64,000 nucleotides of DNA from Haemophilus parainfluenzae (GCF_014931275.1 NZ_CP063110.1:328501-392500), one strand, 5' to 3'. Shown: positions 16,238-25,629, counted from the first letter of the stretch. Translations and numbers: made by a program. Notes: generated by a model from the sequence alone, not told the origin.

Positions 16238-17071
16238 ATGACTGAACAAACTAAAAAATCATTAACAAAAGGCGATATTCGTAGCACTTACTGGCGTTCA
16301 ACTTTCTTGCTAGGTTCCTTCAACTTTGAACGTATGCAAGCAATGGGTTTCTGTGTATCGATGATCCCAGCCATTAAACGTCTTTACAGCAAAAAAGAAG
16401 ATCAAGCAGCGGCATTAAAACGCCACTTAGAATTCTTCAACACCCAACCTTGGGTCGCATCATCTATCATTGGTGTTACTGCGGCGATGGAACAAGAACG
16501 TGCGAACGGTAACGATATTGATGACTCAGCAATCAGCGGGGTGAAAGTCGGTTTAATGGGCCCATTAGCCGGTGTGGGTGACCCAATTTTCTGGGGAACA
16601 TTACGTCCTGTATTGGCCGCACTTGGTGCAGGTTTAGCCATTACCGGTAGCCTTTTAGGGCCATTACTTTTCTTCATCGGTATCAACCTTTGCCGCGGCT
16701 TAACCCGTTGGTATGGCTTTAAATATGGCTATGAAAAAGGTACCACCATCGTTAACGATATGGGCGGCGGCCGCTTACAAAAATTGACTCAGGGGGCGTC
16801 TATCCTCGGTCTCTTTGTCATGGGCTCACTGGTATCGAAATGGACGAGTATCAACATTCCATTAGAACTTTCCCGCTATAAAAACCAAATGGGCGAAGAA
16901 GTAGTGACCACCGTACAAAGCGTGTTAAACGATCTTCTCCCTGGCCTTGCGGCGTTAGGTTTAACTTTCTTATGTATGTATTTATTACGTAAAAAAATCA
17001 ACGCCATGTACATCATCTTCGCCTTATTCGGCGTGGGTATTTTAGGCTATCATTTTGGTGTGTTAGCCTAA
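16238..17071 (+). CDS. manZ: Mannose-family PTS IID component
   Basis: About 277 residues of the EIID-AGA/ManZ family, partner of IIC in the sugar channel. Recognisable parts are NFERMQAMGFCVSMIPAIKR near the N-terminus and GLMGPLAGVGDPIFWGTLRP (about 106-125), the strongest family signature, then hydrophobic segments at the C-terminus (TFLCMYLLRKK, MYIIFALFGVGILGYHFG). TAAGGA at 16225-16230 overlaps the manY stop and selects ATG 16238; the in-frame ATG at 16208 lies inside manY. A strong terminator follows. Confidence 0.92.
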   Translation: MTEQTKKSLTKGDIRSTYWRSTFLLGSFNFERMQAMGFCVSMIPAIKRLYSKKEDQAAALKRHLEFFNTQPWVASSIIGVTAAMEQERANGNDIDDSAISGVKVGLMGPLAGVGDPIFWGTLRPVLAALGAGLAITGSLLGPLLFFIGINLCRGLTRWYGFKYGYEKGTTIVNDMGGGRLQKLTQGASILGLFVMGSLVSKWTSINIPLELSRYKNQMGEEVVTTVQSVLNDLLPGLAALGLTFLCMYLLRKKINAMYIIFALFGVGILGYHFGVLA

Positions 17072-17083
17072 TACATTATGATA

Positions 17084-17122
17084 TTGCCTTCCCTCTTTCG
17101 CTTGAGGGAAGGCAAATTTTTT
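17084..17122 (+). terminator. Terminator of the PTS operon
   Basis: TTGCCTTCCCTC (17084-17095) pairs perfectly with GAGGGAAGGCAA (17104-17115), followed by a T-run. It ends manXYZ before the small membrane-protein gene. Confidence 0.92.
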
Positions 17123-17141
17123 AGCATGACATATAAATCCT

Positions 17142-17516
17142 ATGAACCTGAAAGATCTCATCAAGCCACCACCGGCTGAAGGCTATATCAAAAATTCATC
17201 CAATTTAGTGACCGCACTTTTTGTTCTGGCGGGCATTCTTTATTATCCCACTAACGGCTACGGTGCCGTCATCGCATTAATTGCGGCGCTGATTGTGTTA
17301 ATCGGTCAAAAAATGCTGATTGCTCAAACCAATAAAGATTTCACCGAAATGCAGTTAGCCGAAAAGCAATTCCAAGAAACCCAAAACAGCGATTACCTCC
17401 GTTTTATTGAAGCGCGAGCCACCCAAATGTTGCGCGACAACAAAGTCCTTTCCGAAAAAGGCAAAAAAGAGTTGGAGAGATTACTGTCTGTCGTCAAAAC
17501 ACATTTAAAGGTATAA
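17142..17516 (+). CDS. Small two-helix membrane protein, unknown function
   Basis: A 124-residue protein with two adjacent hydrophobic segments (NLVTALFVLAGILYY, about 20-34, and YGAVIALIAALIVLIGQKM, about 39-57) followed by a charged, helical cytoplasmic-type tail (about 62-124) that may form a coiled coil. I do not recognise a named family. An uptake signal lies inside the gene (ACCGCACTTTTTG, 17211-17223). It sits between the PTS terminator and the hydrolase gene (37 bp gap), possibly in one transcript with the latter. The start has only a weak ribosome site (AATCC before ATG), so the exact start is uncertain. Confidence 0.7.
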   Translation: MNLKDLIKPPPAEGYIKNSSNLVTALFVLAGILYYPTNGYGAVIALIAALIVLIGQKMLIAQTNKDFTEMQLAEKQFQETQNSDYLRFIEARATQMLRDNKVLSEKGKKELERLLSVVKTHLKV

Positions 17517-17553
17517 TGCTGCCAAATTTATATTTGGAAAATATCCTTTAAAG

Positions 17554-18627
17554 ATGAGACATACAAAGAAACTCATTACTCTTGCGGGAATTGCCGCATT
17601 TGTCAGCTATTGGTTTTATCTGCCAACTTATCCGGTATATCCGAAGAGTGATCATTATGATCCTGATACACAAACTTTCTATAATGCAGAACCTCAACGC
17701 GCACCAACAAATGTTGCAAGTGCGCTTTGGGAAATGACATTTCATGAAAAAGATTTTCACCCGAAAAAACCGTTGCCAACAGTCAAACCAAATTGGACTG
17801 AGTTTTTAGCACCAACTGAACAGAGTCGCTTTATGTGGTTTGGACATTCGACGCTACTTATGCGCATTGGCAATCAAACCATTATTACCGATCCGCTTTT
17901 TGGAAATAGTGCGTCTCCAGTGCCAATAATGATGCACCGTTTTCAACCACCCGTGGCAGAAATTGAAGAATTACCACCTGTAGATGTCGTGTTGCTTTCA
18001 CATAGCCATTACGATCACCTTGAACAAGAAAGCATCGAAAAATTAATGAAAACGCAAAGTCATTTTGTGGTTTCTTTAGGAATGGGCGTGATATTACAAA
18101 AATGGGGAATAGATGCAGCTAGAATTACTGAATTAGACTGGTGGCAAAGCACTGAACGCAATGGTGTAAAATATACCGCATTACCCGCAAGACATGATTC
18201 TAGCCGTAATTTGTTTGATCAGAACAAAGCATTGTGGTCTGGCTTTTTAATAGAGCATCAGCGCGGTCAAAATGAAGAACGTTTTTACTTCCATGGTGAT
18301 TCCGCCCAAGGCAAACATTTTGATGAAATTGCCAGCCGTGTTGGCAAAATTGATATTGCGTTTATCGAGAACGGACAATATGACGAAAGATGGCCCAATA
18401 ACCATCTTTTCCCTGAGCAAACCGCACAACTTGCGGCAAAACTACAACCAACAAGATTTATGCCCATTCACTGGGGAGCTTATCCGCTGGCCTTACATAC
18501 ATGGAATGAGCCTGTACTTAAAAGCATACCAATGGCAAGAACACTGGGCGTAAATACACTTACGCCATTGTTAGGGCAAGTATTTGACGTAAATACAAAA
18601 ACAGAAGATTGGTTTACCCAAGAATAA
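17554..18627 (+). CDS. Membrane-anchored metallo-beta-lactamase-fold hydrolase (NAPE-PLD/UlaG-like)
   Basis: This 357-residue protein has an N-terminal hydrophobic anchor (LITLAGIAAFVSYWFYLPTY) and a beta-lactamase-fold domain of the Lactamase_B_2 type. The metal-binding motif HSHYDH (about 150-155) is intact; further ligands are likely at ARHDSS, FHGDS and IHWGAY. Family members include N-acyl-phosphatidylethanolamine phospholipase D-like and UlaG-like enzymes. The segment MWFGHSTLLMRI (about 93-104) is typical of the NAPE-PLD branch. A periplasm-facing lipid or phosphodiester hydrolase is plausible, but the substrate is unknown. Confidence 0.85.
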   Translation: MRHTKKLITLAGIAAFVSYWFYLPTYPVYPKSDHYDPDTQTFYNAEPQRAPTNVASALWEMTFHEKDFHPKKPLPTVKPNWTEFLAPTEQSRFMWFGHSTLLMRIGNQTIITDPLFGNSASPVPIMMHRFQPPVAEIEELPPVDVVLLSHSHYDHLEQESIEKLMKTQSHFVVSLGMGVILQKWGIDAARITELDWWQSTERNGVKYTALPARHDSSRNLFDQNKALWSGFLIEHQRGQNEERFYFHGDSAQGKHFDEIASRVGKIDIAFIENGQYDERWPNNHLFPEQTAQLAAKLQPTRFMPIHWGAYPLALHTWNEPVLKSIPMARTLGVNTLTPLLGQVFDVNTKTEDWFTQE

Positions 18628-18731
18628 TCATAACTTTTAGCTATATGAAATAAGCTTTTCTTCTTTTTCTTACTTAAGTTAGAAAGGTATTATCAAGCGG
18701 AAATTTATGATTTATCACTTAGGAGTAGTTT

Positions 18732-19277
18732 ATGTCTCAATTTAAAATTCACACCATTGAATCAGCCCCTGAAGCGGCACAAGAAGCTTTAAAAGCCGTA
18801 CAAAATGCCAATGGGTTTATTCCAAATTTAATTGGTGTTCTTGCGAATGCCCCTACTGCACTTGAAACTTATCGCACAGTGGGCGGCATTAATGGTCGTA
18901 ATAGCCTAACGGCAACAGAACGCGAAGTGGTGCAAATTACCGCGGCTGTAGTCAATGGATGTGGTTTCTGTGTAGCTGGCCACACGAAGATCGCGTTAAA
19001 AGTGCTAAAACTTGAAGAAGAGCTTGTAAACCAAATTCGTGCGACAGCTCGTATTGAAAGTGATAAAAAACTGGATACTTTAGCACGTTTCACCCTTGCT
19101 GTTATTTTACAAAAAGCAAAATTAACGGAAGCGCAGCTTAAAGCATTCTTTGATGCAGGTTATACCCAAGAAAATGCTATTGATGTGATTTTAGGTGTCA
19201 GCCTCGCCACATTATGTAACTATGTGAACAACATTGCTGAAACCCCAATCAATCCTGAATTACAGGCATTTGCATAA
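18732..19277 (+). CDS. AhpD-like carboxymuconolactone decarboxylase-family protein
   Basis: This 181-residue protein has the alkylhydroperoxidase motif ExxxxxxCxxCxxxH: E64 region, C77-G-F-C80 and H84 (NGCGFCVAGHT). Proteins of this type are small cytosolic peroxidases or redox partners that use the CxxC pair; the AhpD core is repeated by oligomerisation. Ribosome site AGGAG precedes ATG 18732. A paired-uptake-signal terminator follows. Next to it, on the other strand, lie a periplasmic thioredoxin and MsrAB, so the neighbourhood has an oxidative-stress theme. Confidence 0.87.
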   Translation: MSQFKIHTIESAPEAAQEALKAVQNANGFIPNLIGVLANAPTALETYRTVGGINGRNSLTATEREVVQITAAVVNGCGFCVAGHTKIALKVLKLEEELVNQIRATARIESDKKLDTLARFTLAVILQKAKLTEAQLKAFFDAGYTQENAIDVILGVSLATLCNYVNNIAETPINPELQAFA

Positions 19278-19290
19278 TCAAGCCAATATT

Positions 19291-19321
19291 AAAAGTGCGG
19301 TCAAAAATGACCGCACTTTTT
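19291..19321. terminator. Bidirectional terminator from an inverted uptake-signal pair
   Basis: AAAAGTGCGGTCA (19291-19303) and TGACCGCACTTTT (19308-19320) are perfect inverted Haemophilus uptake signals with a 4-base loop and T-runs on both sides. It separates the convergent AhpD-like and thioredoxin genes; the stop of the latter touches its right arm. Confidence 0.92.
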
Positions 19322-19797
19322 TATTCCTTCACAAATTGTTTAATTTGATCTGAATTCAAATGTCCTGGTTGTGCTTTGATAAGGTTTAAATCCTTATCTA
19401 ATAGCAAATTAAATGGATAGCCTAATACATTGGCTCGTTTAATGATTTCACCCTTTTCATCCAATAATACGGTGATATTTTTATAGTCCAAGCCTTTATA
19501 CCAATTGATAAATTTTTGGCTATTTTGTTCGTTCTTTTGTCCTGGTGAGGCAATCGTAACCACATTAAAATCAAGATTCTTTTCAGCACTGAGATCGTCA
19601 ATTTCCGCTAAACCTGCCAAGCAAATTGGACACCAAGATGCCCACATTTTGATATAAAGCGGTTTGCCTTGATATTGTGATAAAGAGACGGTTTGATTAT
19701 CCAACGTTTTCAAGGGAACATCAGCCAAAGACACCTTTTCTTGTGCAAAACTCAATGGACTCAAAAACACTAAAAGTGCGGTCAATATTTTTCTCAT
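19321..19797 (-). CDS. Periplasmic TlpA-like thiol:disulfide protein
   Basis: This 158-residue protein has a signal peptide (MRKILTALLVFLSPLSFA) and a TlpA/redoxin domain. The active site is W55-C56-P-I-C59 in MWASWCPICLAG. It lies 9 bp after msrAB on the same strand, so it probably reduces the MsrA domain in the periplasm. In Neisseria PilB these two activities are one polypeptide: thioredoxin, MsrA, MsrB. In H. influenzae a CcdA electron donor is encoded nearby, as I recall it; none is seen here. The gene carries an uptake signal at its 5' end. Confidence 0.88.
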   Translation of the reverse strand: MRKILTALLVFLSPLSFAQEKVSLADVPLKTLDNQTVSLSQYQGKPLYIKMWASWCPICLAGLAEIDDLSAEKNLDFNVVTIASPGQKNEQNSQKFINWYKGLDYKNITVLLDEKGEIIKRANVLGYPFNLLLDKDLNLIKAQPGHLNSDQIKQFVKE

Positions 19798-19806
19798 TTT
19801 GCCCTC

Positions 19807-20868
19807 TTATTTCACAAAAGGAATCAAATCACCATAACCTTGTTTTTCCATTTCATCTAATGGAATAAACTTGATCGATGCGCTGTTGATGCAGTAACGC
19901 AAGCCACCTTTATCGCGTGGACCATCATCAAACACATGGCCTAAATGGGCATGACCACTGCGACTTAACACCTCAATGCGAGTCATATTAAAGCTATTGT
20001 CTCTTTGATACTCCGCCACTTCAGCGGCAATCGGTTTAGTAAAGCTTGGCCAGCCGCAACCCGATTCAAATTTATCTTTAGAAGAAAATAACGGTTCTCC
20101 CGTGGTGATATCCACATAAATACCCGGCGCGAAATTATCCCAATATTCGTTACTAAAAGAGCGTTCGGTATGTTTGCCTTGCGTCACATCATATTGAAGT
20201 GCGGTCAGTTTTTGCTTTAATTCTGCATCACTAGGTTTGGGATATTTTTTATCATCAATTAATGGCTCATCGGCTTTTTTGATGTCGATATGGCAATAGC
20301 CATTCGGATTTTTCTTGAGATAATCCTGATGATACTCTTCCGCCTCCACATAATTTTTCAGCGGTTCTACTTCAATTTGAATCGGTGCCTGATATTTACT
20401 TTGTAAGGTTTTCAATGCTGCCTCAATAACCGCTTTATCTTGTTCATTTTGATAATAAATGCCGGTTCGATATTGTCTGCCACGATCATTACCTTGCTTA
20501 TTAATACTGGTTGGATCGATAACGCGGAAATAATATTGCAATAATTTATCTAGCGAAATTTTATTTGGATCGTAAGTGACTTTCACGGTTTCAGCATGAT
20601 CTGTCGCATGCAATAATTGATAGTTCGTGGTATCACCTTTTCCATTAGCATAGCCCGAAACCGCATCAGTCACGCCTTGAATGCGTTCCATATAAGCTTC
20701 TAATCCCCAAAAGCAGCCACCAGCAAGATAAATAATACGTTGTTCTTGTTTGCTTTCCATTGTCATTTTTTGCTCCTTTGATGAGGTTGGATTATCAGCA
20801 TACGTTAAACTACTTTGCAAACCGCCAAAAAGTGCGGTCAATATGAGAAATGTTTTTGTATATTTCAT
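19807..20868 (-). CDS. msrAB: Periplasmic methionine sulfoxide reductase MsrAB fusion
   Basis: This 353-residue protein has a signal peptide ([24 protein letters not shown]), an MsrA domain with catalytic Cys52 in [10 protein letters not shown], and an MsrB domain with CGWPSFTKP and catalytic Cys326 in [11 protein letters not shown]. MsrA repairs the S and MsrB the R epimer of methionine sulfoxide in oxidised envelope proteins. The MsrB half ends with the usual [13 protein letters not shown]. Co-transcribed with the thioredoxin gene, which follows 9 bp downstream. It is divergent from the DMT transporter gene. Confidence 0.95.
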   Translation of the reverse strand: MKYTKTFLILTALFGGLQSSLTYADNPTSSKEQKMTMESKQEQRIIYLAGGCFWGLEAYMERIQGVTDAVSGYANGKGDTTNYQLLHATDHAETVKVTYDPNKISLDKLLQYYFRVIDPTSINKQGNDRGRQYRTGIYYQNEQDKAVIEAALKTLQSKYQAPIQIEVEPLKNYVEAEEYHQDYLKKNPNGYCHIDIKKADEPLIDDKKYPKPSDAELKQKLTALQYDVTQGKHTERSFSNEYWDNFAPGIYVDITTGEPLFSSKDKFESGCGWPSFTKPIAAEVAEYQRDNSFNMTRIEVLSRSGHAHLGHVFDDGPRDKGGLRYCINSASIKFIPLDEMEKQGYGDLIPFVK

Positions 20869-20980
20869 TTTCTTTCCTTATTATAGAAAAATCTTCAACT
20901 ACATTTCATTAGACGAAGACAAAACCATTTTCTTACAAAATAAGGCAATTTTTTTACCGCACTTTGTGCAAGGAACCTTT

Positions 20981-21847
20981 ATGCCAAACATACATCTCCG
21001 CAATAATTATCAAAAAGCTGTTGTTTGTATGGTGTTAGCTTACATCAGCATTGCCTTAATGGGTGTATTTGTAAAATACGCCTCTGATGAATTACCGTCC
21101 AGTGAAATTTTATTTTCCCGTTTCTTTATTGGTTTTGTGTTTCTCCTCCCCTTTTTAATTAAAGATGGAGATTTCAAAGTCGATATGTCGCAATGGAAAT
21201 TTCTCGTTTTGCGCAACCTCGCCGGCATTGCCAGTATGTTGCTAACCTTCTACGCCATTAAATATTTACCGATTTCCATTGCAATTTTATTGATGAATAC
21301 GTCCGCACTTTTTGTGCCTTTATTGCTGTTTTTCTTTAAAGTCAGAACACCATTAAAAGTATTAGCTTGCAGTTTTATGGGGTTTGTCGGTGTGTCCATC
21401 ATTATGCTGACCAACGGCTCAATGAATATCAACCCTATCCATGTAGGCTATGCCTTAGGTGCTGCTGTCTTGGCTGCGATGGCGTTTATCAGTTTACAAG
21501 AACTCAATAAACACAATTCACCTAAAAATATCGTGTTTTACTTTCACTTATTAGGCTCGATTTTGTTGCCGCTCTTTTTCATTGCACAGTGGAAAATGCC
21601 AACACTGCATGGGTTTACGCTGTTACTTTTAGTAGGCGGATTCGGACTTATTTTCCAATTATTACTCACTCGTGCCTTTAAATACGCCCCTGCCAATGTC
21701 ATTACGCCTTTTGCTTTTACTGGCGTAATTTTCTCCAGCATCTGTGACTGGCTCTTCTGGGATAACGTACCAAGCCTAAATTTCTGGATTGGTTCATTAG
21801 TCATCATTATCGCTGTCAGCTTGCTTGCTAGAATGCGGGCAAAATAG
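20981..21847 (+). CDS. EamA/DMT-family membrane transporter
   Basis: About 288 residues and ten predicted membrane segments, the two-EamA-repeat layout (first repeat about 14-140, second about 155-285). The frame is open further upstream, but AAGGAAC (20970-20976) lies just before ATG 20981, and the upstream codons overlap the msrAB 5' end, so the shorter start is right. The substrate is unknown; relatives export amino acids or metabolites. It starts about 110 bases from msrAB on the opposite strand. Confidence 0.88.
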   Translation: MPNIHLRNNYQKAVVCMVLAYISIALMGVFVKYASDELPSSEILFSRFFIGFVFLLPFLIKDGDFKVDMSQWKFLVLRNLAGIASMLLTFYAIKYLPISIAILLMNTSALFVPLLLFFFKVRTPLKVLACSFMGFVGVSIIMLTNGSMNINPIHVGYALGAAVLAAMAFISLQELNKHNSPKNIVFYFHLLGSILLPLFFIAQWKMPTLHGFTLLLLVGGFGLIFQLLLTRAFKYAPANVITPFAFTGVIFSSICDWLFWDNVPSLNFWIGSLVIIIAVSLLARMRAK

Positions 21848-21938
21848 AGAAATCCGACCAAATAGCTAAAATATAACTATTCCCAATAACATTGTTTGAA
21901 TGTATAATCCTAATGCTTTTTATTATTGAGGACACAAT

Positions 21939-22829
21939 ATGAAAAAATTATTCAAAACCACTTTAGCTTCTGCATTATTAATGGTATCCGCATTTGCTAG
22001 TGCAGTGACGGTTAAAGATGCGAAAGGTGAATTTACCCTTGATAAAACCCCAAGCCGTGTTGTGGCATTGGAATATTCTTTTGTGGATGCTTTAGCCCAA
22101 GTCGGTGTAAGCCCAGTGGGTGTGGCTGACGATAACAAAATCGATCGTATTTTGCCGCAAGTGCGCGAAAAAATTGCTGCATGGCAATCCGTTGGCACGC
22201 GTTCTCAACCGAGTCTTGAAGTGATTGCTTCTCTCAAACCCGATTTAATTATTGCTGATCCATCTCGCCATACTGCAGTATTTGAAGAATTGAAAAAAAT
22301 CGCGCCAACGGTGATGTTCGATTCTCGTCATGAAAGTTATCAAGAAAATCTTGAAACCGCGCAAAAAATTGGTGATTTAGTCGGTAAAAGTAGCGAAATG
22401 AAAGCAAAAATCAATGAACATAATGATTACATTGCCAACATCGCAAAAAATTTAGGTGTGCAAGGCAAAAAAGCCTCATTTGGTACTTCCCGAGAAGATA
22501 AATTTAATATCCAAAATGACAATGGCTATGTGGGTAGTTTCTTAACGACATTAGGTTTTGCCCCAACTAAACTCAATAGTGATCAAGCTTTCGTAGAAAT
22601 CAACCTTGAACAATTAGTAATGGAAAAACCGGAATACTTGTTCATCGCCCATTATCGTGATGAAAGTATTGCCCGCAAATGGGAAGCTGAGCCACTTTGG
22701 AAAGCCATTCCTGCCGTCAAAGCAAACCATGTTTACAGCGTTGACTCGGACATGTGGGCGCGTGGTCGCGGCTTAGAAGCAAGCAAAATTATGGCAAAAC
22801 AAATTGAAGGTTTCGTGAAACAAAAATAA
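21939..22829 (+). CDS. fecB: Ferric dicitrate periplasmic binding protein
   Basis: This 296-residue class III binding protein has signal peptide MKKLFKTTLASALLMVSAFASA. It closely resembles E. coli FecB: VKDAKGEFTL, SFVDALAQVGVSPVGVADDN, WQSVGTRSQPSLE, LIIADPSRH. It would deliver ferric citrate to the FecCD permease. First of four tightly packed genes; its stop overlaps the fecC start (TAATG). No fecA receptor or fecIR regulators lie in the window, so the outer-membrane step must be encoded elsewhere or be different. Confidence 0.9.
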   Translation: MKKLFKTTLASALLMVSAFASAVTVKDAKGEFTLDKTPSRVVALEYSFVDALAQVGVSPVGVADDNKIDRILPQVREKIAAWQSVGTRSQPSLEVIASLKPDLIIADPSRHTAVFEELKKIAPTVMFDSRHESYQENLETAQKIGDLVGKSSEMKAKINEHNDYIANIAKNLGVQGKKASFGTSREDKFNIQNDNGYVGSFLTTLGFAPTKLNSDQAFVEINLEQLVMEKPEYLFIAHYRDESIARKWEAEPLWKAIPAVKANHVYSVDSDMWARGRGLEASKIMAKQIEGFVKQK

Positions 22830-23818
22830 TGATGAAGTCCACTTTCCGTTGGGGACTTCCCCTTATCATTCTGGCTTTCCTATTATGGGGAAGCCTGTTT
22901 TTGTATTATCCCATCGAAATTCGACCGCTTGCAGCGTTACAAGCGTTCCTCCCCGATGGCGATGAAATTGCCAAAATTACCGTAACCGATTTACGCCTGC
23001 CGCGCGCATTAGTTGGCATGATTTTAGGGGCCAATCTTGCGGTGGCGGGGGCGTTGTTACAAACCATTACGCGCAACCCGCTTGCTTCACCTACGCTACT
23101 CAGCGTGAACTCAGGCGCTAGTCTTGCCATGGTAACCGCCAGTGCGTTTAGCCCCTTGATTCTTTCTGGTTATAGCATTGCCTTAGTGGCCAGTATCGGC
23201 GGCGGTCTGAGTTGGTTTGTGGTAATGCTGATCAGTAATGGTTGGAAAGACAACAGTGGAGATCGTAGCCGAGTGATTTTAGCGGGGATTGCGGTATCAC
23301 TACTTTGTGCCGCCCTCACGAAATTAGTGCTCATTATCGCGGAAGATCATGCCTTTGGTATTATGAGTTGGCTAGCGGGTGGCATTGCGCATGCGCGTTG
23401 GAATGAATTATTGACGTTATTTCCATTCTTTATTTTGACCGCACTTTTCTGTCTATTCTTTGCTAGTCGTTTGAATTTACTCAATTTAAGCGATGAATCT
23501 GCGCGTTCGTTAGGCATCAATCTCTTCCGTTTACGCTGGTACGCTAACATCATGGCATTATTGATTGTGGGTTCAAGCGTGAGTGTTGCTGGCCCTGTTG
23601 CCTTTATCGGCTTACTCGTGCCCCATCTTGCTCGCTATTGGATTGGTTATGACTTGCGAAAATCGCTTCCCATGGCGATGTTACTCGGTGCAATTTTAAT
23701 GCTCGCTGCAGATACCATTGCCCGTGCGGTCAACTTCCCTAGTGAAGTGCCTGCTGGTGCGGTGCTTGCCTTAATTGGTGCACCAGTCTTTGTATTATTT
23801 GCCAGAGGAAGACACTAA
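22829..23818 (+). CDS. fecC: Ferric dicitrate ABC transporter permease FecC
   Basis: This 329-residue FecCD-family permease has about nine to ten membrane segments. Family motifs are visible: LRLPRALVGMILGANLAVAG (about 55-74), QTITRNPLASP, and the ATPase-contact segment ARSLGINLF. It pairs with FecD to form the inner-membrane channel. Its start overlaps fecB by one base and its stop overlaps fecD (TAATG), so translation is coupled. M2 is an equally possible start. Confidence 0.92.
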   Translation: MMKSTFRWGLPLIILAFLLWGSLFLYYPIEIRPLAALQAFLPDGDEIAKITVTDLRLPRALVGMILGANLAVAGALLQTITRNPLASPTLLSVNSGASLAMVTASAFSPLILSGYSIALVASIGGGLSWFVVMLISNGWKDNSGDRSRVILAGIAVSLLCAALTKLVLIIAEDHAFGIMSWLAGGIAHARWNELLTLFPFFILTALFCLFFASRLNLLNLSDESARSLGINLFRLRWYANIMALLIVGSSVSVAGPVAFIGLLVPHLARYWIGYDLRKSLPMAMLLGAILMLAADTIARAVNFPSEVPAGAVLALIGAPVFVLFARGRH

Positions 23819-24801
23819 TGCGAACCTCTCATGTATCTTTTCGCGCTATCGGCTTTTATGTTATTACGCTTAGCCTGATGGTACTACTCTTTGGATTGAG
23901 TATTCGCCTCGGCACTTATACGCTTTCTTTTGAGGAAATTTGGGCGGCCTTTCAGCCTGACGATAAAAACTATTTTACCTTGATGGAATATCGCCTACCG
24001 CGAGCAGTGTTAGCGATTTTATTGGGTGGCGCCTTAGCGATTTCTGGTGTATTAGTGCAAAGTGTGGTGCGTAATCCGCTTGCCTCTCCCGATATTTTAG
24101 GAATTAACAATGCGGCAGGGTTGGTTGCTGTTTCGGTATTGATGTTCTTACCAAACTTAGCATTTTACTGGATGCCAATTTTTGCCTTTTTAGGCGGTGT
24201 GCTCTCTTTTGTCATTTTATGGATCGTGTGCGGTTTTAACTTCCGTCCTATCAAAATGGCAATCATTGGGGTCGCACTATCCGCGTTATGGGCAGCGATT
24301 AGTCATTATCTGATGCTTACCAATCCGGTCGAGATCAACACGGCTATGTTATGGCTTACCGGCAGTCTATGGGGACGTAGCTGGTCTTATTTGAATGTGG
24401 TATTGCCATGGTTAGTAGTATTGCTACCCTTACCATTTATTTTCTGTCGCGATCTCGACACCCTTGGTTTAGGTGAAAACAAAGCCTCAACCCTTGGCGT
24501 GACCGTAAATAAAGTGCAAATCAGCGTTTTAGTGCTAGCGGTAGCCCTTTCTACTACAGCCGTGGCAATTTGTGGTCCAATTGCCTTTTTAGGCTTAGTT
24601 GCTCCGCATCTTGCTCGTCGTTTAGTCGGCGGCAGACATCGCACTCTATTACCGGCGGCCTTGATTATTGGTGCCCTCTTATTACAACTTTCGGATATTT
24701 TGGCGCGGGTGATTGACCCACCAACTGAACTACCAGCGGGTATTCTGACCGCGATTATCGGTGCGCCATATTTCTTCTACTTATTGATGAGAACTAAATA
24801 A
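23818..24801 (+). CDS. fecD: Ferric dicitrate ABC transporter permease FecD
   Basis: The second FecCD-family permease, 327 residues. YRLPRAVLAILLGGALAISG and QSVVRNPLASPDILGINNAA match the family, as do KASTLGVTVNKVQ (coupling helix) and AICGPIAFLGLVAPHLARRL. It forms a heterodimer with FecC. The start overlaps the fecC stop by one base (TAATG), and the stop overlaps the fecE start in the same way. Confidence 0.92.
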   Translation: MRTSHVSFRAIGFYVITLSLMVLLFGLSIRLGTYTLSFEEIWAAFQPDDKNYFTLMEYRLPRAVLAILLGGALAISGVLVQSVVRNPLASPDILGINNAAGLVAVSVLMFLPNLAFYWMPIFAFLGGVLSFVILWIVCGFNFRPIKMAIIGVALSALWAAISHYLMLTNPVEINTAMLWLTGSLWGRSWSYLNVVLPWLVVLLPLPFIFCRDLDTLGLGENKASTLGVTVNKVQISVLVLAVALSTTAVAICGPIAFLGLVAPHLARRLVGGRHRTLLPAALIIGALLLQLSDILARVIDPPTELPAGILTAIIGAPYFFYLLMRTK

Positions 24802-25568
24802 TGAGCATTGAAATCAATAATTTATCTTTAGGTTATCAAGATAAACTCGTGGTTAAAAATCTGTCGCTAAAATTCCCGAGAAATAAAGTGATTGCATTAA
24901 TCGGCCCAAATGGTTGCGGTAAGTCCACCACATTAAAAGCGGTGGCTCGCTTGCTTAAGCCAAAGCAAGGCTCAATCACCCATAAAGGCAAGGACATTTG
25001 GCAAAAAAGCCCTAAAGAATATGCCCAAGAATTGGCTTTTCTCCCGCAGCAACACCTAGTACCAGAAGGGATTAAAGTGCGGGAATTGATCGCCTACGGG
25101 CGTTCGCCTTACTTAAATCTCTGGGGCAAACTCAGCCAAAAAGATGAAGAATTGGTTAATTGGGCGATGGAACAAACACAAACTGCCGAACTCGCCGAAC
25201 AGTTAGTTTCTGATTTATCTGGAGGTCAACAACAACGGGTATTTTTAGCCATGACTCTTGCGCAAGATGCTGAATTAGTGCTACTCGATGAGCCCACTAC
25301 TTATCTGGATTTAAACCGCCAAGCTGAACTCATGGGCATGATGCGACAAATGCAACAAAACGGAAAAACCGTGATTACGGTATTGCATGATCTCAACCAA
25401 GCCTGCCGCTATTGCGATTACTTAATCGTCATGAAAAAAGGTGCCGTAATGGCACAAGGCACACCTGATGAGGTCATGACCGAAGAGTTGCTGAAGGATG
25501 TGTTTGATTTGGATGTCATCATTTATCGTGATCCTATCAGTAACACACCGATGTTTATTTTGAAATAA
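24801..25568 (+). CDS. fecE: Ferric dicitrate ABC transporter ATPase
   Basis: This 255-residue ABC ATPase of the iron-siderophore type has Walker A GPNGCGKST (about 35-43), signature LSGGQQQR (about 138-145), Walker B LVLLDEPT (about 158-165) and switch histidine VLHDLNQ. It energises FecCD. Last gene of fecBCDE, followed by a hairpin terminator before pgaA. Confidence 0.93.
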   Translation: MSIEINNLSLGYQDKLVVKNLSLKFPRNKVIALIGPNGCGKSTTLKAVARLLKPKQGSITHKGKDIWQKSPKEYAQELAFLPQQHLVPEGIKVRELIAYGRSPYLNLWGKLSQKDEELVNWAMEQTQTAELAEQLVSDLSGGQQQRVFLAMTLAQDAELVLLDEPTTYLDLNRQAELMGMMRQMQQNGKTVITVLHDLNQACRYCDYLIVMKKGAVMAQGTPDEVMTEELLKDVFDLDVIIYRDPISNTPMFILK

Positions 25569-25592
25569 CTTTCAATCACTTCTCTAAATATC

Positions 25593-25629
25593 AAATAGGC
25601 GTTTTATTTTACTAAAATGCCTATTTTTT
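25593..25629 (+). terminator. Terminator of fecBCDE
   Basis: AAATAGGCGTTTTA (25593-25606) pairs with TAAAATGCCTATTT (25613-25626) with one internal mismatch, followed by T residues. It lies 25 bases after the fecE stop. Confidence 0.85.

Noticed and set aside
20750..20980. 77-codon N-terminal extension of the EamA transporter
   Set aside because: It overlaps the 5' end of msrAB on the other strand, contains low-complexity residues and has no ribosome site; ATG 20981 has a good one.
21871..21885. Fur-box-like sequence before fecB
   Set aside because: It matches only about 9 of 14 defined positions of the Fur consensus, too weak in AT-rich DNA.
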